Shown one piece after another: positions 1 to 5,003 of a DNA stretch of 5,146 nt (its first letter is position 1; each line of letters begins with the position of its first letter). The DNA lies in the NCBI GenBank assembly GCA_007117525.1, contig SKGJ01000240.1:1-5146 (forward strand), written 5' to 3'. The notes beneath the pieces are model-generated. The model was not told the origin of the DNA, searched no databases, and saw nothing but the letters and a program-made list of their open reading frames with translations. The position numbers were made by a program, and so were the translations under genes. Source of the DNA: Alkalimonas sp. Its GTDB lineage: Bacteria; Pseudomonadota; Gammaproteobacteria; Enterobacterales; Alteromonadaceae.

Positions 1-117
1 CAGCTGGTCGGCCATTTTCTGGATCAACTTTACCGCCAGCTTGCCCATCGCAACCCAGCTGATCGCCTTACCGGTGCTGTTATTAACCACCGCCTTGCCG
101 GCTGCCCGTGCTTTCTC
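1..117 (-). pseudogene. Unidentified minus-strand reading, open at the window edge, no clear start
   Basis: The minus strand is open for 39 codons from 117 to the window edge, directly behind an in-frame TAG (120-118). The translation is protein-like, with a helical-looking end (start of the visible part EKARAAGKAVVNN, end GKLAVKLIQKMADQL). I do not recognise the family. In-frame starts would be GTG at 90-88 or ATG at 48-46, neither with a good ribosome binding site. The reading stops where the brnT remnant begins (about 125), so it may be a gene whose 5' end was lost at a recombination joint. The plus strand over 1-123 is also open in frame 1 (ending TGA 121-123), but its product rich in His, Leu and Cys looks less natural. 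Which strand is coding is uncertain, and no function can be given. Confidence 0.3.
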
Positions 118-127
118 CTATGATTAA

Positions 128-268
128 AAAGTACGTTACTCCGCTTTAGGGTTACTGGACGGGCGTGTACACGCGCTGGTGTTTACCATAACAACGGACG
201 GCATTCGTGTGATCAGCTTTCGCAAGGCGAATAAACGAGAGGTACAAGCCTATGGCAACCGCAAATAA
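128..268 (+). pseudogene. brnT: C-terminal half of a BrnT-type ribonuclease toxin, 5' end missing
   Basis: An open frame follows an in-frame TAA (125-127) and runs to TAA at 266-268. It encodes 46 residues, beginning around KVRYSALGLLDGRV and ending IRVISFRKANKREVQAYGNR plus K. This is the signature of the BrnT C-terminal half: a 'xxGLLxGRVxxxVFT' strand pair, then 'IRxISxRKANKxE'. BrnT is a RelE-fold ribonuclease of about 90 residues that halts translation and is neutralised by BrnA, encoded directly downstream. Here the N-terminal half, including the usual KHG-containing segment, is absent from all three plus frames of 1-127. There is no in-frame ATG; the only late candidate is a GTG at 179. 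The frame overlaps the brnA start by 17 bases, the usual translationally coupled brnTA layout. I infer a truncated, probably inactive toxin gene. Confidence 0.8.
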
Positions 269-533
269 ACCATTAACCACGCAAGACGGCGAGTTGCGGG
301 AAGATTTATCCGATGAAGAGCTGGCCAGATTCCGGCCTGCTGAAGAAGTGTTGCCAGCCAGTTTCATGGACAAGCTGAAGCGGGGAGGGCGGCCAGTATC
401 CGACAACCCCAAGATATCGACCACAGTACGGTTCGACGCTGAAGTCATCAATGCTTTTAAAGCCACCGGCAAAGGTTGGCAAACCCGGATGAATAACGCA
501 CTGAAAGAGTGGCTGGCCACTCATCCACAGTAA
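252..533 (+). CDS. brnA: BrnA family antitoxin (ribbon-helix-helix), intact, beside a broken toxin
   Basis: The 93-residue product matches BrnA antitoxins in length and architecture. Residues 1-45 are an acidic, probably flexible arm (QDGELREDLSDEEL) of the kind that binds BrnT. A GGRP link at 45-48 leads to a C-terminal ribbon-helix-helix DNA-binding domain: strand about 55-62 (ISTTVRFD), helix about 63-72, then the family-typical TGKGWQTRMNNALKEWL at 72-88. In known systems BrnA dimers bind the toxin and also repress the brnTA promoter. The start ATG lies 9 bases after GAGAGG (237-242), a reasonable binding site placed inside the toxin remnant. The gene appears complete, while its partner upstream lacks its 5' half and therefore probably its native promoter. 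Expression would need read-through or a promoter formed at the joint. It may act as an orphan antitoxin or be a relic. Confidence 0.9.
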   Translation: MATANKPLTTQDGELREDLSDEELARFRPAEEVLPASFMDKLKRGGRPVSDNPKISTTVRFDAEVINAFKATGKGWQTRMNNALKEWLATHPQ

Positions 534-577
534 TGGCGTACGCTACTGCCTGGATAGGTAGAATAGTAGCTATTAAA

Positions 578-607
578 TTGCGGCAATATGCTGTTTAACC
601 CTATACT
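578..607 (+). promoter_or_regulatory. Candidate sigma-70 promoter for the tacA-like gene
   Basis: TTGCGG (578-583) and TATACT (602-607) are separated by 18 bases. The -10 matches the consensus in 5 of 6 positions and the -35 in 3 of 6. The -10 sits inside a small inverted repeat, AACC-N7-GGTT (597-611), which could be an autoregulatory site for a ribbon-helix-helix antitoxin. The position 34 bases before the chosen start at 641 is sensible. The call rests on pattern only. Confidence 0.4.
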
Positions 608-640
608 GGTTTAGGCCTTTTTTATTCAGGATTGAAAGCC

Positions 641-916
641 ATGGCAGTAAGGCTCCTGGAGCGGATAGAAATGTGGGTGGATGCAGAAACCAAGCAGCTG
701 GCGGAGCGCACTGCGGCTGCGTCAGGCTGCGCGTCCCTGGCCGAGTCTATGGTTGGGCTTATTCGAGACAATGCTCCGCAGATTTTGCAGACGCAGGCGG
801 CTATTGAATTGACGTCAGCCCAGTTTGGTCAGTTCACGCAGGTTTGTGAAGCGCCACCTGTGCCATATAGTCGTTTAAAAGCTGCAGCCTCGCGATTAGA
901 CCTCGAGGGATTTTAA
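641..916 (+). CDS. TacA-like DUF1778 antitoxin, intact, toxin partner truncated
   Basis: The 91-residue product fits the DUF1778/TacA family, antitoxins of GNAT acetyltransferase toxins that acetylate aminoacyl-tRNA. Residues 6-14 (LERIEMWVD) form the ribbon; helices follow at about 15-29 (AETKQLAERTAAASG) and 32-44 (SLAESMVGLIRDN), making a DNA-binding ribbon-helix-helix. The C-terminal arm (about 46-91) carries the family pattern 'xIxLTxxQFxxFxxxCExPPxPxxxLKxAA' and is where such antitoxins wrap the toxin. I chose ATG at 641 because AGGA (628-631) lies 9 bases upstream; a TTG three codons earlier (632) is in frame but sits too close to that site. In this family the toxin gene follows directly. 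Here only a short piece of a candidate follows, so the antitoxin appears orphaned. Confidence 0.85.
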   Translation: MAVRLLERIEMWVDAETKQLAERTAAASGCASLAESMVGLIRDNAPQILQTQAAIELTSAQFGQFTQVCEAPPVPYSRLKAAASRLDLEGF

Positions 917-1063
917 TTGCCTTTAACTGCAGAGTTTGTGCTGGCGGATGCGGCCTTTCATCACTTGAAAGGGTTTGATTTTAATATTATTTTCATCTGC
1001 CCCCGATTTCTTCCGCCAAACACAGGATGTGAGAGTTCGGTTTTATTCTCGCTACCTGGCTGA
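917..1063 (+). pseudogene. Probable 5' fragment of a TacT-like GNAT toxin fused to unrelated sequence
   Basis: Immediately after the antitoxin stop, a TTG codon (917) lies about 6 bases behind GAGGGA (905-910). It opens a frame of 48 codons ending at TGA 1061-1063. The first 20-odd residues (PLTAEFVLADAAFHHLKGFD) have the look of a GNAT toxin start, in which a 'PLT' segment is followed by a 'GFD' motif. After about residue 23 (base 985 or so) the resemblance ends, because the DNA is then the antisense of a methyltransferase start. The acetyl-CoA binding and catalytic parts of a GNAT protein (normally about 160 residues) are absent. The toxin identity rests mostly on position behind a DUF1778 antitoxin; the family match of so short a piece is weak. 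Confidence 0.45.
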
Positions 1064-1142
1064 CCAAAAAATCATTCGGTTTTTCGCCATACACATAGTC
1101 TTCCTGAGCATAACGCTCATCCCAAAACGTCGAACTGGACAT
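993..1142 (-). pseudogene. N-terminal fragment of a class I SAM-dependent methyltransferase
   Basis: Reading leftward from ATG 1142-1140, a 49-codon frame ends at TGA 995-993. It begins MSSSTFWDERYAQEDYVYGE and continues KPNDFLVSQVARIKPNSHIL, then CLAE. This is the start of the TehB-like/small class I methyltransferase family, in which 'FWDxRYxxEDYxYGxxPNDFL' leads into a strand and the SAM-binding motif 'CLAEGEGRN'. Here CLAE is followed by EIGGR and a stop, so the glycine-rich SAM loop is broken off and about 150 residues of the usual ~200 are missing. The ribosome binding site (GAGG, 1152-1149) is well placed, 6 bases from the start, so the 5' end is original. The fragment meets the toxin remnant head-on, consistent with a deletion that removed both gene ends. 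It is non-functional as a methyltransferase. Confidence 0.75.
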
Positions 1143-1243
1143 TGCTTACCTCATTTATAGTGACTTTAGCGGTTTGGGCACTCAACATCATACGTTCTGA
1201 ATTGCCCAACCTGGAATATTAGTGTTGCCTAAATTTATGGTGT

Positions 1244-1260
1244 CTGAAAATGATTTTCAG
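1244..1260. promoter_or_regulatory. Fur-box-like perfect palindrome
   Basis: CTGAAAATGATTTTCAG is a perfect 8-1-8 palindrome. Its core TGAAAATGATTTTCA (1245-1259) fits the 7-1-7 iron-repressor pattern TGANAATNATTNTCA described for Fur sites in Vibrio and relatives. It lies 102 bases upstream of the methyltransferase fragment (minus strand) and 343 bases upstream of the peroxiredoxin gene, so the gene it controls, if any, is unclear. It may be left over from a lost iron-regulated gene. Confidence 0.5.
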
Positions 1261-1287
1261 GTGTTTTACCTGCGGCATTTTGTCGCA
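1258..1287. repeat. Two short inverted repeats adjoining the Fur-like palindrome
   Basis: CAGGT-gtttt-ACCTG (1258-1272) shares its first three bases with the end of the palindrome at 1244-1260. It is followed at once by TGCGGCA-ttt-TGTCGCA (1271-1287), whose arms match in 6 of 7 positions. In RNA these would be small hairpins; there is no run of T to suggest a terminator. Confidence 0.4.
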
Positions 1288-1530
1288 TTTGCTTGAGGTG
1301 AAGAGGAAAGCGGTCCAGCTTAGTTAGCTTGTTGAACAAAATTGATGGTGAAACTCTCTAACCTAATTACCAAGTCTCATCAGTTTAAGCTTCTGATATA
1401 AAATTAATTTATCTGTTTCCTGTTGCTTGATATCACTCCTGCGCACCCGACCATGCTCCAGTATTATGAAAGAAATCTCTAATTAATCGATAAATACGAT
1501 GAGCCTAATCCAAAACAATTATTTCCATTG

Positions 1531-1561
1531 GTTATAAGCATAGTCTAATTTGTTATAAGCA
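1531..1561. promoter_or_regulatory. 10-base direct repeat, candidate operator upstream of the peroxiredoxin gene
   Basis: GTTATAAGCA occurs at 1531-1540 and again at 1552-1561, a period of 21 bases or two helical turns, so two bound subunits would face the same side of the DNA. Both copies are followed by a CTAA (1545-1548 and 1568-1571). A weak promoter could use TTGTTA (1550-1555) with TACTCT (1574-1579) at 18 bases. OxyR control was considered because of the gene downstream, but the OxyR tetranucleotide spacing of 22 is not met. The regulator is unknown. Confidence 0.4.
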
Positions 1562-1603
1562 ACTTTTCTAAAGTACTCTTAACAACCAATCGAGGAATAC
1601 AAA

Positions 1604-2245
1604 ATGTCTGAACAAAACGTAACTTTCCCACAACTGAACAAACCGGCTCCAGCTTTTAATGCAAAAACCACTTTTGGTATGAAGAGCCTGGAGGATTACA
1701 AAGGTAAATGGTTGGTGCTGTTCTCACATCCAGCTGATTTTACGCCAGTTTGTACCACTGAGTTTATGGGCTTTGCCACCCGTGCTGACCAGTTTGCTGC
1801 GTTAAACTGCGAGCTGTTAGGCCTATCAATCGATAGCGTCCACTCACACATTGCTTGGGCACGCAGCATTGAAGAAAACTTTGGTGTGAAAATTACCTTC
1901 CCAATCATCGCCGATTTATCGATGGAAGTGGCTAAAGCCTACGGCATGATCCAGCCAGGCGCCAGCGATACTGCTGCGGTACGTGCCACTTTTATTATCG
2001 ACCCAGACGGAATTCTACGGGCGATGGTGTACTACCCCATGAGTAATGGTCGTAGCATCGACGAATTTGTGCGGGTATTAAAAGCCCTGCAAACCAGTGA
2101 TGAGCACAAAGTAGCCACACCGGAAAACTGGCAGCCAGGTGAAGATGTGATTGTACCACCACCGGCTACCATGGCTGATGCTGAAGTACGAAAAGATCAA
2201 GGCTATCAATACACTGACTGGTATTTCAGCAAGAAGTCACTTTAA
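1604..2245 (+). CDS. Prx6-type 1-Cys peroxiredoxin
   Basis: The 213-residue product is a cytosolic thiol peroxidase that reduces hydrogen peroxide and organic hydroperoxides. Residues 5-160 form the peroxiredoxin (AhpC/TSA) fold. The active site PADFTPVCTTE (43-53) supplies the Pro43, Thr47 and peroxidatic Cys50 triad, and Arg127 (AVRATF) is the likely fourth active-site residue. A C-terminal extension (about 168-213), including 'ATPENWxPGEDVIVPP' and 'DWYF', is typical of the Prx6 subfamily and of dimer/decamer building. The usual bacterial ending with a cysteine near DWYF is here YTDWYFSKKSL, so no C-terminal resolving Cys exists; the only other Cys is Cys69. Reduction probably depends on an external thiol. 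The start follows GAGGA (1592-1596) by 7 bases. It is followed on the same strand by a persulfide dioxygenase-like gene, 64 bases downstream. Confidence 0.93.
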   Translation: MSEQNVTFPQLNKPAPAFNAKTTFGMKSLEDYKGKWLVLFSHPADFTPVCTTEFMGFATRADQFAALNCELLGLSIDSVHSHIAWARSIEENFGVKITFPIIADLSMEVAKAYGMIQPGASDTAAVRATFIIDPDGILRAMVYYPMSNGRSIDEFVRVLKALQTSDEHKVATPENWQPGEDVIVPPPATMADAEVRKDQGYQYTDWYFSKKSL

Positions 2246-2263
2246 GTTATCGCCGATATCATC

Positions 2264-2286
2264 CAAGAGCTGCATTGCAGCTCTTG
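2264..2286. terminator. 23-base perfect palindrome between the two redox genes
   Basis: CAAGAGCTGCA (2264-2274), one T, and TGCAGCTCTTG (2276-2286) are perfect inverted arms of 11 bases. As RNA this gives a strong hairpin in the 64-base gap between the peroxiredoxin stop and the next start. Only a broken T-rich stretch follows (CTTTCACTTC), so it is a weak or partial terminator at best. It could reduce downstream expression or stabilise the upstream mRNA. Confidence 0.5.
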
Positions 2287-2309
2287 CTTTCACTTCGATA
2301 GGAGGGGGT

Positions 2310-3179
2310 ATGGATCCTTTTACACAGGTCAAAGCTTTTTTAGACAGCGACAGTGAAACCTTTAGCTATGTGGTTGCCGACTTAACCTCTGGTTCAGCTG
2401 TTATTATCGATCCAGTGCTGGATTTTGATTATAAGTCGGGACGGACTTCAACGAAAAGTGCTGAGGAAATTTTGGCTTATGTTGAGCAAAAAAACTTTAA
2501 GGTAGAATGGGTTCTGGAAACTCATGCTCATGCCGACCACCTATCTGCCGCGCCGTTTTTTAAAGAAAAGCTCGGTGCCAAAATTGGGATTGGCGAACAT
2601 ATCCAGCAAGTACAAGGCATTTTTAAGCAGATTTTTAACTTAGAAAAAGAGTTTTTGCCTAATGGTGCGCAATTTGATCGCTTATTCAAAGATGGCGAAG
2701 CGCTCAAGGTTGGAAGCTTGTTGATCAGGGTGATGCATACCCCAGGTCATACACCAGCAGATCTGGCTTATATCGTGAATGGTAAGATGGCCTTCGTTGG
2801 CGATACCTTATTTATGCCAGACGTTGGTACCGCGCGCTGTGATTTCCCGGGAGGCAGTGCTAAAACCCTATATCGGTCGATCAAAAAATTGCTGTCTTTG
2901 CCATCTGAGACGGAAATCTACATCTGTCATGATTATCCAACCCAAGGCCGGGGACATGAATACAAAACCACTGTTGCCGAGCAACTTGAGCACAATATTC
3001 ATGTGAACAGCGAAATCACAGAAGAGGCTTTTGTGCAAAAACGTGAAGCCCGTGATAAAACCTTGGCTATGCCGCGGCTGATTTTGCCTTCCATTCAGGT
3101 CAATATCCGGGCGGGACAGTTACCGCCAAAAGAAGAGAATGGTCAGGTTTATCTGAAAGTGCCAATCAATATGTTGTAA
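2310..3179 (+). CDS. Metallo-beta-lactamase-fold hydrolase, persulfide dioxygenase/Blh type
   Basis: The 289-residue product belongs to the MBL-fold group that contains ETHE1-like persulfide dioxygenases and bacterial Blh proteins. ETHE1 enzymes oxidise glutathione persulfide to sulfite with one Fe(II). Metal motifs are complete: THAHADH (71-77), HTPGHT (143-148, ligand His147), GDTLF (164-168, ligand Asp165) and CHDYP (206-210). By analogy with ETHE1, His72, His147 and Asp165 would hold the iron. The stretch GTARCDFPGG (173-182) and the ending 'LPSIQVNIRAG...YLKVPIN' mark the Blh-like subgroup. No rhodanese domain is fused. I chose ATG 2310 because AGGAGG (2300-2305) lies 4 bases upstream; a longer in-frame extension to 2151 overlaps the peroxiredoxin gene and crosses the palindrome, so it is unlikely. 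With the preceding gene it forms a probable two-gene operon for thiol/sulfane-sulfur stress. The substrate is inferred, not shown. Confidence 0.88.
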   Translation: MDPFTQVKAFLDSDSETFSYVVADLTSGSAVIIDPVLDFDYKSGRTSTKSAEEILAYVEQKNFKVEWVLETHAHADHLSAAPFFKEKLGAKIGIGEHIQQVQGIFKQIFNLEKEFLPNGAQFDRLFKDGEALKVGSLLIRVMHTPGHTPADLAYIVNGKMAFVGDTLFMPDVGTARCDFPGGSAKTLYRSIKKLLSLPSETEIYICHDYPTQGRGHEYKTTVAEQLEHNIHVNSEITEEAFVQKREARDKTLAMPRLILPSIQVNIRAGQLPPKEENGQVYLKVPINML

Positions 3180-3219
3180 CGACACCCAGAGAAATAGTTT
3201 GACCTGGTAATTAGATTGA

Positions 3220-3251
3220 GCCCCGATAACTGCCTTCTCAGCCATCGGGGC
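3220..3251. terminator. Stem-loop between convergent genes, probable bidirectional terminator
   Basis: GCCCCGAT (3220-3227) and ATCGGGGC (3244-3251) are perfect inverted arms with a 16-base loop that can itself pair CTG with CAG. It sits between the MBL gene stop (3179, plus strand) and the stop of the minus-strand gene (3262). Neither side has a good T-run, so termination by this stem alone is likely but not certain. Confidence 0.6.
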
Positions 3252-3261
3252 CTGTCATTGA

Positions 3262-4992
3262 TTAACCGCCAATCCGGCCGCGGATGCGGTCCAGGGCCCG
3301 GTCGCGTAGGTCGCCGAGCTGGGCTTCCAACAGGGTTTCAATCTGCTGGCTCATTTGCTCGGTGCTGGCTTGTTCGCGGTCCAAAAGACTGAGCAGGGCT
3401 TGCTGATCGCCAGCAGTATCCGGCAGTTTGGCATTGAATTTACTGCGTAAATCCTGCTCGAAACCGGCAAAGCGAGCCTGGGCCTCACCCATGACCGCAT
3501 CGGCCACAATGCGATCCAGCGGCGAGCTGACCCGGACATTGGGCCGGGTCACGGTGCCGTCGGCGCGCAGCTGAAACGGGATTTCTGCTTGCTGGTTCAT
3601 CAGCTGGGTCAGCTGCTGCACATAGCGGTTGTCGCCACTGCTAAAGCGTGGGTTTTGCAGCGCCACACTGGCTTGCTGGTCGAGCGCTGTGCCGCTTAGG
3701 CTCAATCCGCCACGCGAATTCAGCAAGGCTTGCTCTAAGCCAAAGCGGGTGCTGCCTTCACCAAACACCCGCTCAGCCAGTTGCAGGCCCTGCAGCTGCC
3801 AGTTTACTTCCGATTGCAGCTGATCGAAGATGGCAAAATTGCCATCCAGCCGGAACTGCTGCAGCATCGGCAGTTGCTGCACATCCAGCACAAAGCGGGT
3901 GGCGGCATCAATGATATGATGCTGCGCGGTAATGTCTTCGATACGCAGCTCGGCATTGCCGCCACCAATCAGCATGCTGATGCTAGCATTTTTAATCCAG
4001 AAGTTTGGATAAGGCTGCTGCTTTAGCGGCAGTATCCGACCAGGTAGCTCGCGCGGCTCGGGCTGCTCTTCCAACCGTGACCCTTCCGGCAGGTAGGGCG
4101 CGACCAACTGATAGACGGTATACAGCTGCTGCAAGCGCTCGGCCCACAAATCGCCTAATAACAACTGGCTGATGCCGGCCAGGCCGCCATCGGCCAGATT
4201 GGCGTAGGACTGAACTTGCTGCCAGTCGGCCTGAGTCGCTTGCTGAAAATCGCGCACCGCGCTTTGCAATTGCTCGCGGCTTTGCAGCAGGGCGGTTTTC
4301 ACCTGCTCGACTTTGGCTTTGTCTTGCTCGAGCTCCGCTTTTAACCGCCGCAGCTGCTCGGTTTTGGCAGCCAAATCGGCGGCATCGCGGATATCGCCAT
4401 CGGTCAGGGCTTTAATTTGCTGCTCCAGCTCGCGCAGCCGATCGCTATCAGGCAGTTGCTGGCGCAATTGCCGCACTTGTTGCTGTTCACTTTGTGCCAA
4501 TTGCTGCAGGGCTTCACCTTTGGCAACAGAGGTCAGATTGGCTCGGGCCAGCAGTTCATCGGCATCCGGCAGCTCAATGGCAAACAGGCTGGCAAAATCG
4601 AAGCCGGAGTCTTCGGTTTCGGCCAGCTCACCACGAAACACCTTACCGGGGCGGCGGCGCTCGCTGCCGTAGGCCAGTTGCTCGACCGACAAGTCGCTAA
4701 TCACGTAATAGCCAAGCAGGGCCGGCCATAGCTCCAGCTCGGCATTGGCGCGGGCAAAGCTCACCAGGTTTTGTTCGGGGGCTTTGGCATCGGTAATTTG
4801 CAGATCGGAAATGGTCAACGACAGTGGAAACAACCCCAGCGAGACCCGCTGAATATTGACTTCGGCCCCGGCCGCTTTTTCCAGACTGTAGACCATGCCG
4901 ATGCGAATGGCGCTGCCAGCAAATACATATACCAATAAAAACAGCGCACCAAGAATGCTTAAAAAAATCAACCAACCGGATTTACGGATCAT
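3262..4992 (-). CDS. TIGR03545 family AsmA-like membrane-anchored protein
   Basis: The 576-residue product matches the TIGR03545 family, of unknown function and always found beside TIGR03546. An N-terminal transmembrane segment (about 7-29, GWLIFLSILGALFLLVYVFA) anchors it in the inner membrane with the rest in the periplasm. Residues 35-110 (VNIQRVSLGLFPLSLTISDL...) resemble the AsmA/DUF748 start. A long, Gln/Glu/Leu-rich coiled coil covers about 155-260. The section 320-490 is beta-rich and again AsmA-like (ISMLIGGGNAELRIEDI, FQLRADGTVTRPNVRV), and the end (495-576) is helical. GTG at 4995 is in frame, but ATG at 4992 lies 7 bases after AAGGAG (5005-5000), while the GTG would be only 4 away, so I chose the ATG. 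It is 11 bases behind the upstream gene and surely co-transcribed with it. A role in envelope lipid or transport processes would be speculation from the AsmA likeness. Confidence 0.85.
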   Translation of the reverse strand: MIRKSGWLIFLSILGALFLLVYVFAGSAIRIGMVYSLEKAAGAEVNIQRVSLGLFPLSLTISDLQITDAKAPEQNLVSFARANAELELWPALLGYYVISDLSVEQLAYGSERRRPGKVFRGELAETEDSGFDFASLFAIELPDADELLARANLTSVAKGEALQQLAQSEQQQVRQLRQQLPDSDRLRELEQQIKALTDGDIRDAADLAAKTEQLRRLKAELEQDKAKVEQVKTALLQSREQLQSAVRDFQQATQADWQQVQSYANLADGGLAGISQLLLGDLWAERLQQLYTVYQLVAPYLPEGSRLEEQPEPRELPGRILPLKQQPYPNFWIKNASISMLIGGGNAELRIEDITAQHHIIDAATRFVLDVQQLPMLQQFRLDGNFAIFDQLQSEVNWQLQGLQLAERVFGEGSTRFGLEQALLNSRGGLSLSGTALDQQASVALQNPRFSSGDNRYVQQLTQLMNQQAEIPFQLRADGTVTRPNVRVSSPLDRIVADAVMGEAQARFAGFEQDLRSKFNAKLPDTAGDQQALLSLLDREQASTEQMSQQIETLLEAQLGDLRDRALDRIRGRIGG

Positions 4993-5003
4993 CACAGCGC
5001 TCC

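Larger units (their letters stand above)
1161..1603. other. 443-base intergenic region without a convincing gene
   Basis: This AT-rich stretch separates the truncated methyltransferase from the peroxiredoxin gene. No frame on either strand gives a protein I recognise with a start and ribosome binding site. Short open minus-strand readings exist (about 1226-1345 and 1366-1484) but lack starts. It does contain a Fur-box-like palindrome with two adjoining inverted repeats (1244-1287), and a direct repeat with probable promoter elements near the peroxiredoxin gene (1528-1580). Confidence 0.6.

Noticed and set aside
163..174. 12-base palindrome GCGTGTACACGC
   Set aside because: It lies within the BrnT-coding remnant (GRVHA codons) and no nearby promoter supports an operator role.
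152..524. Minus-strand frames of 72 and 122 codons opposite brnA
   Set aside because: Antisense of a clear BrnA gene; no recognisable product.
534..640. Integron attC site between the two antitoxin genes
   Set aside because: Antitoxin cassettes often sit in integrons, but I could not find paired GTTRRRY/RYYYAAC core sites with an imperfect palindrome between them here or after 916.
975..1160. Plus-strand 61-codon frame from 975
   Set aside because: It is the antisense of the methyltransferase fragment, starts inside the toxin remnant and has no ribosome binding site.
1226..1345. Minus-strand open reading (about 38 codons) containing LDRFPLHLKQ
   Set aside because: It has no start codon with a binding site and no family I can name; it covers the Fur-like palindrome. 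It may be an old remnant but cannot be supported.
1435..1483. MerR-like string (TMLQYYERNL) on the plus strand
   Set aside because: It resembles the RYYER motif of MerR regulators, but it is followed directly by a stop and the preceding residues show no helix-turn-helix; probably chance.
2151..2309. Upstream in-frame extension of the MBL gene (53 extra residues)
   Set aside because: It overlaps the peroxiredoxin coding sequence and the palindrome, has no family similarity, and a strong AGGAGG sits just before ATG 2310.
3629..4731. Several plus-strand open frames of 60-120 codons
   Set aside because: All are shadows of the TIGR03545 gene, with repetitive Ser/Arg/Cys-rich composition from its Gln/Leu/Ala codons.
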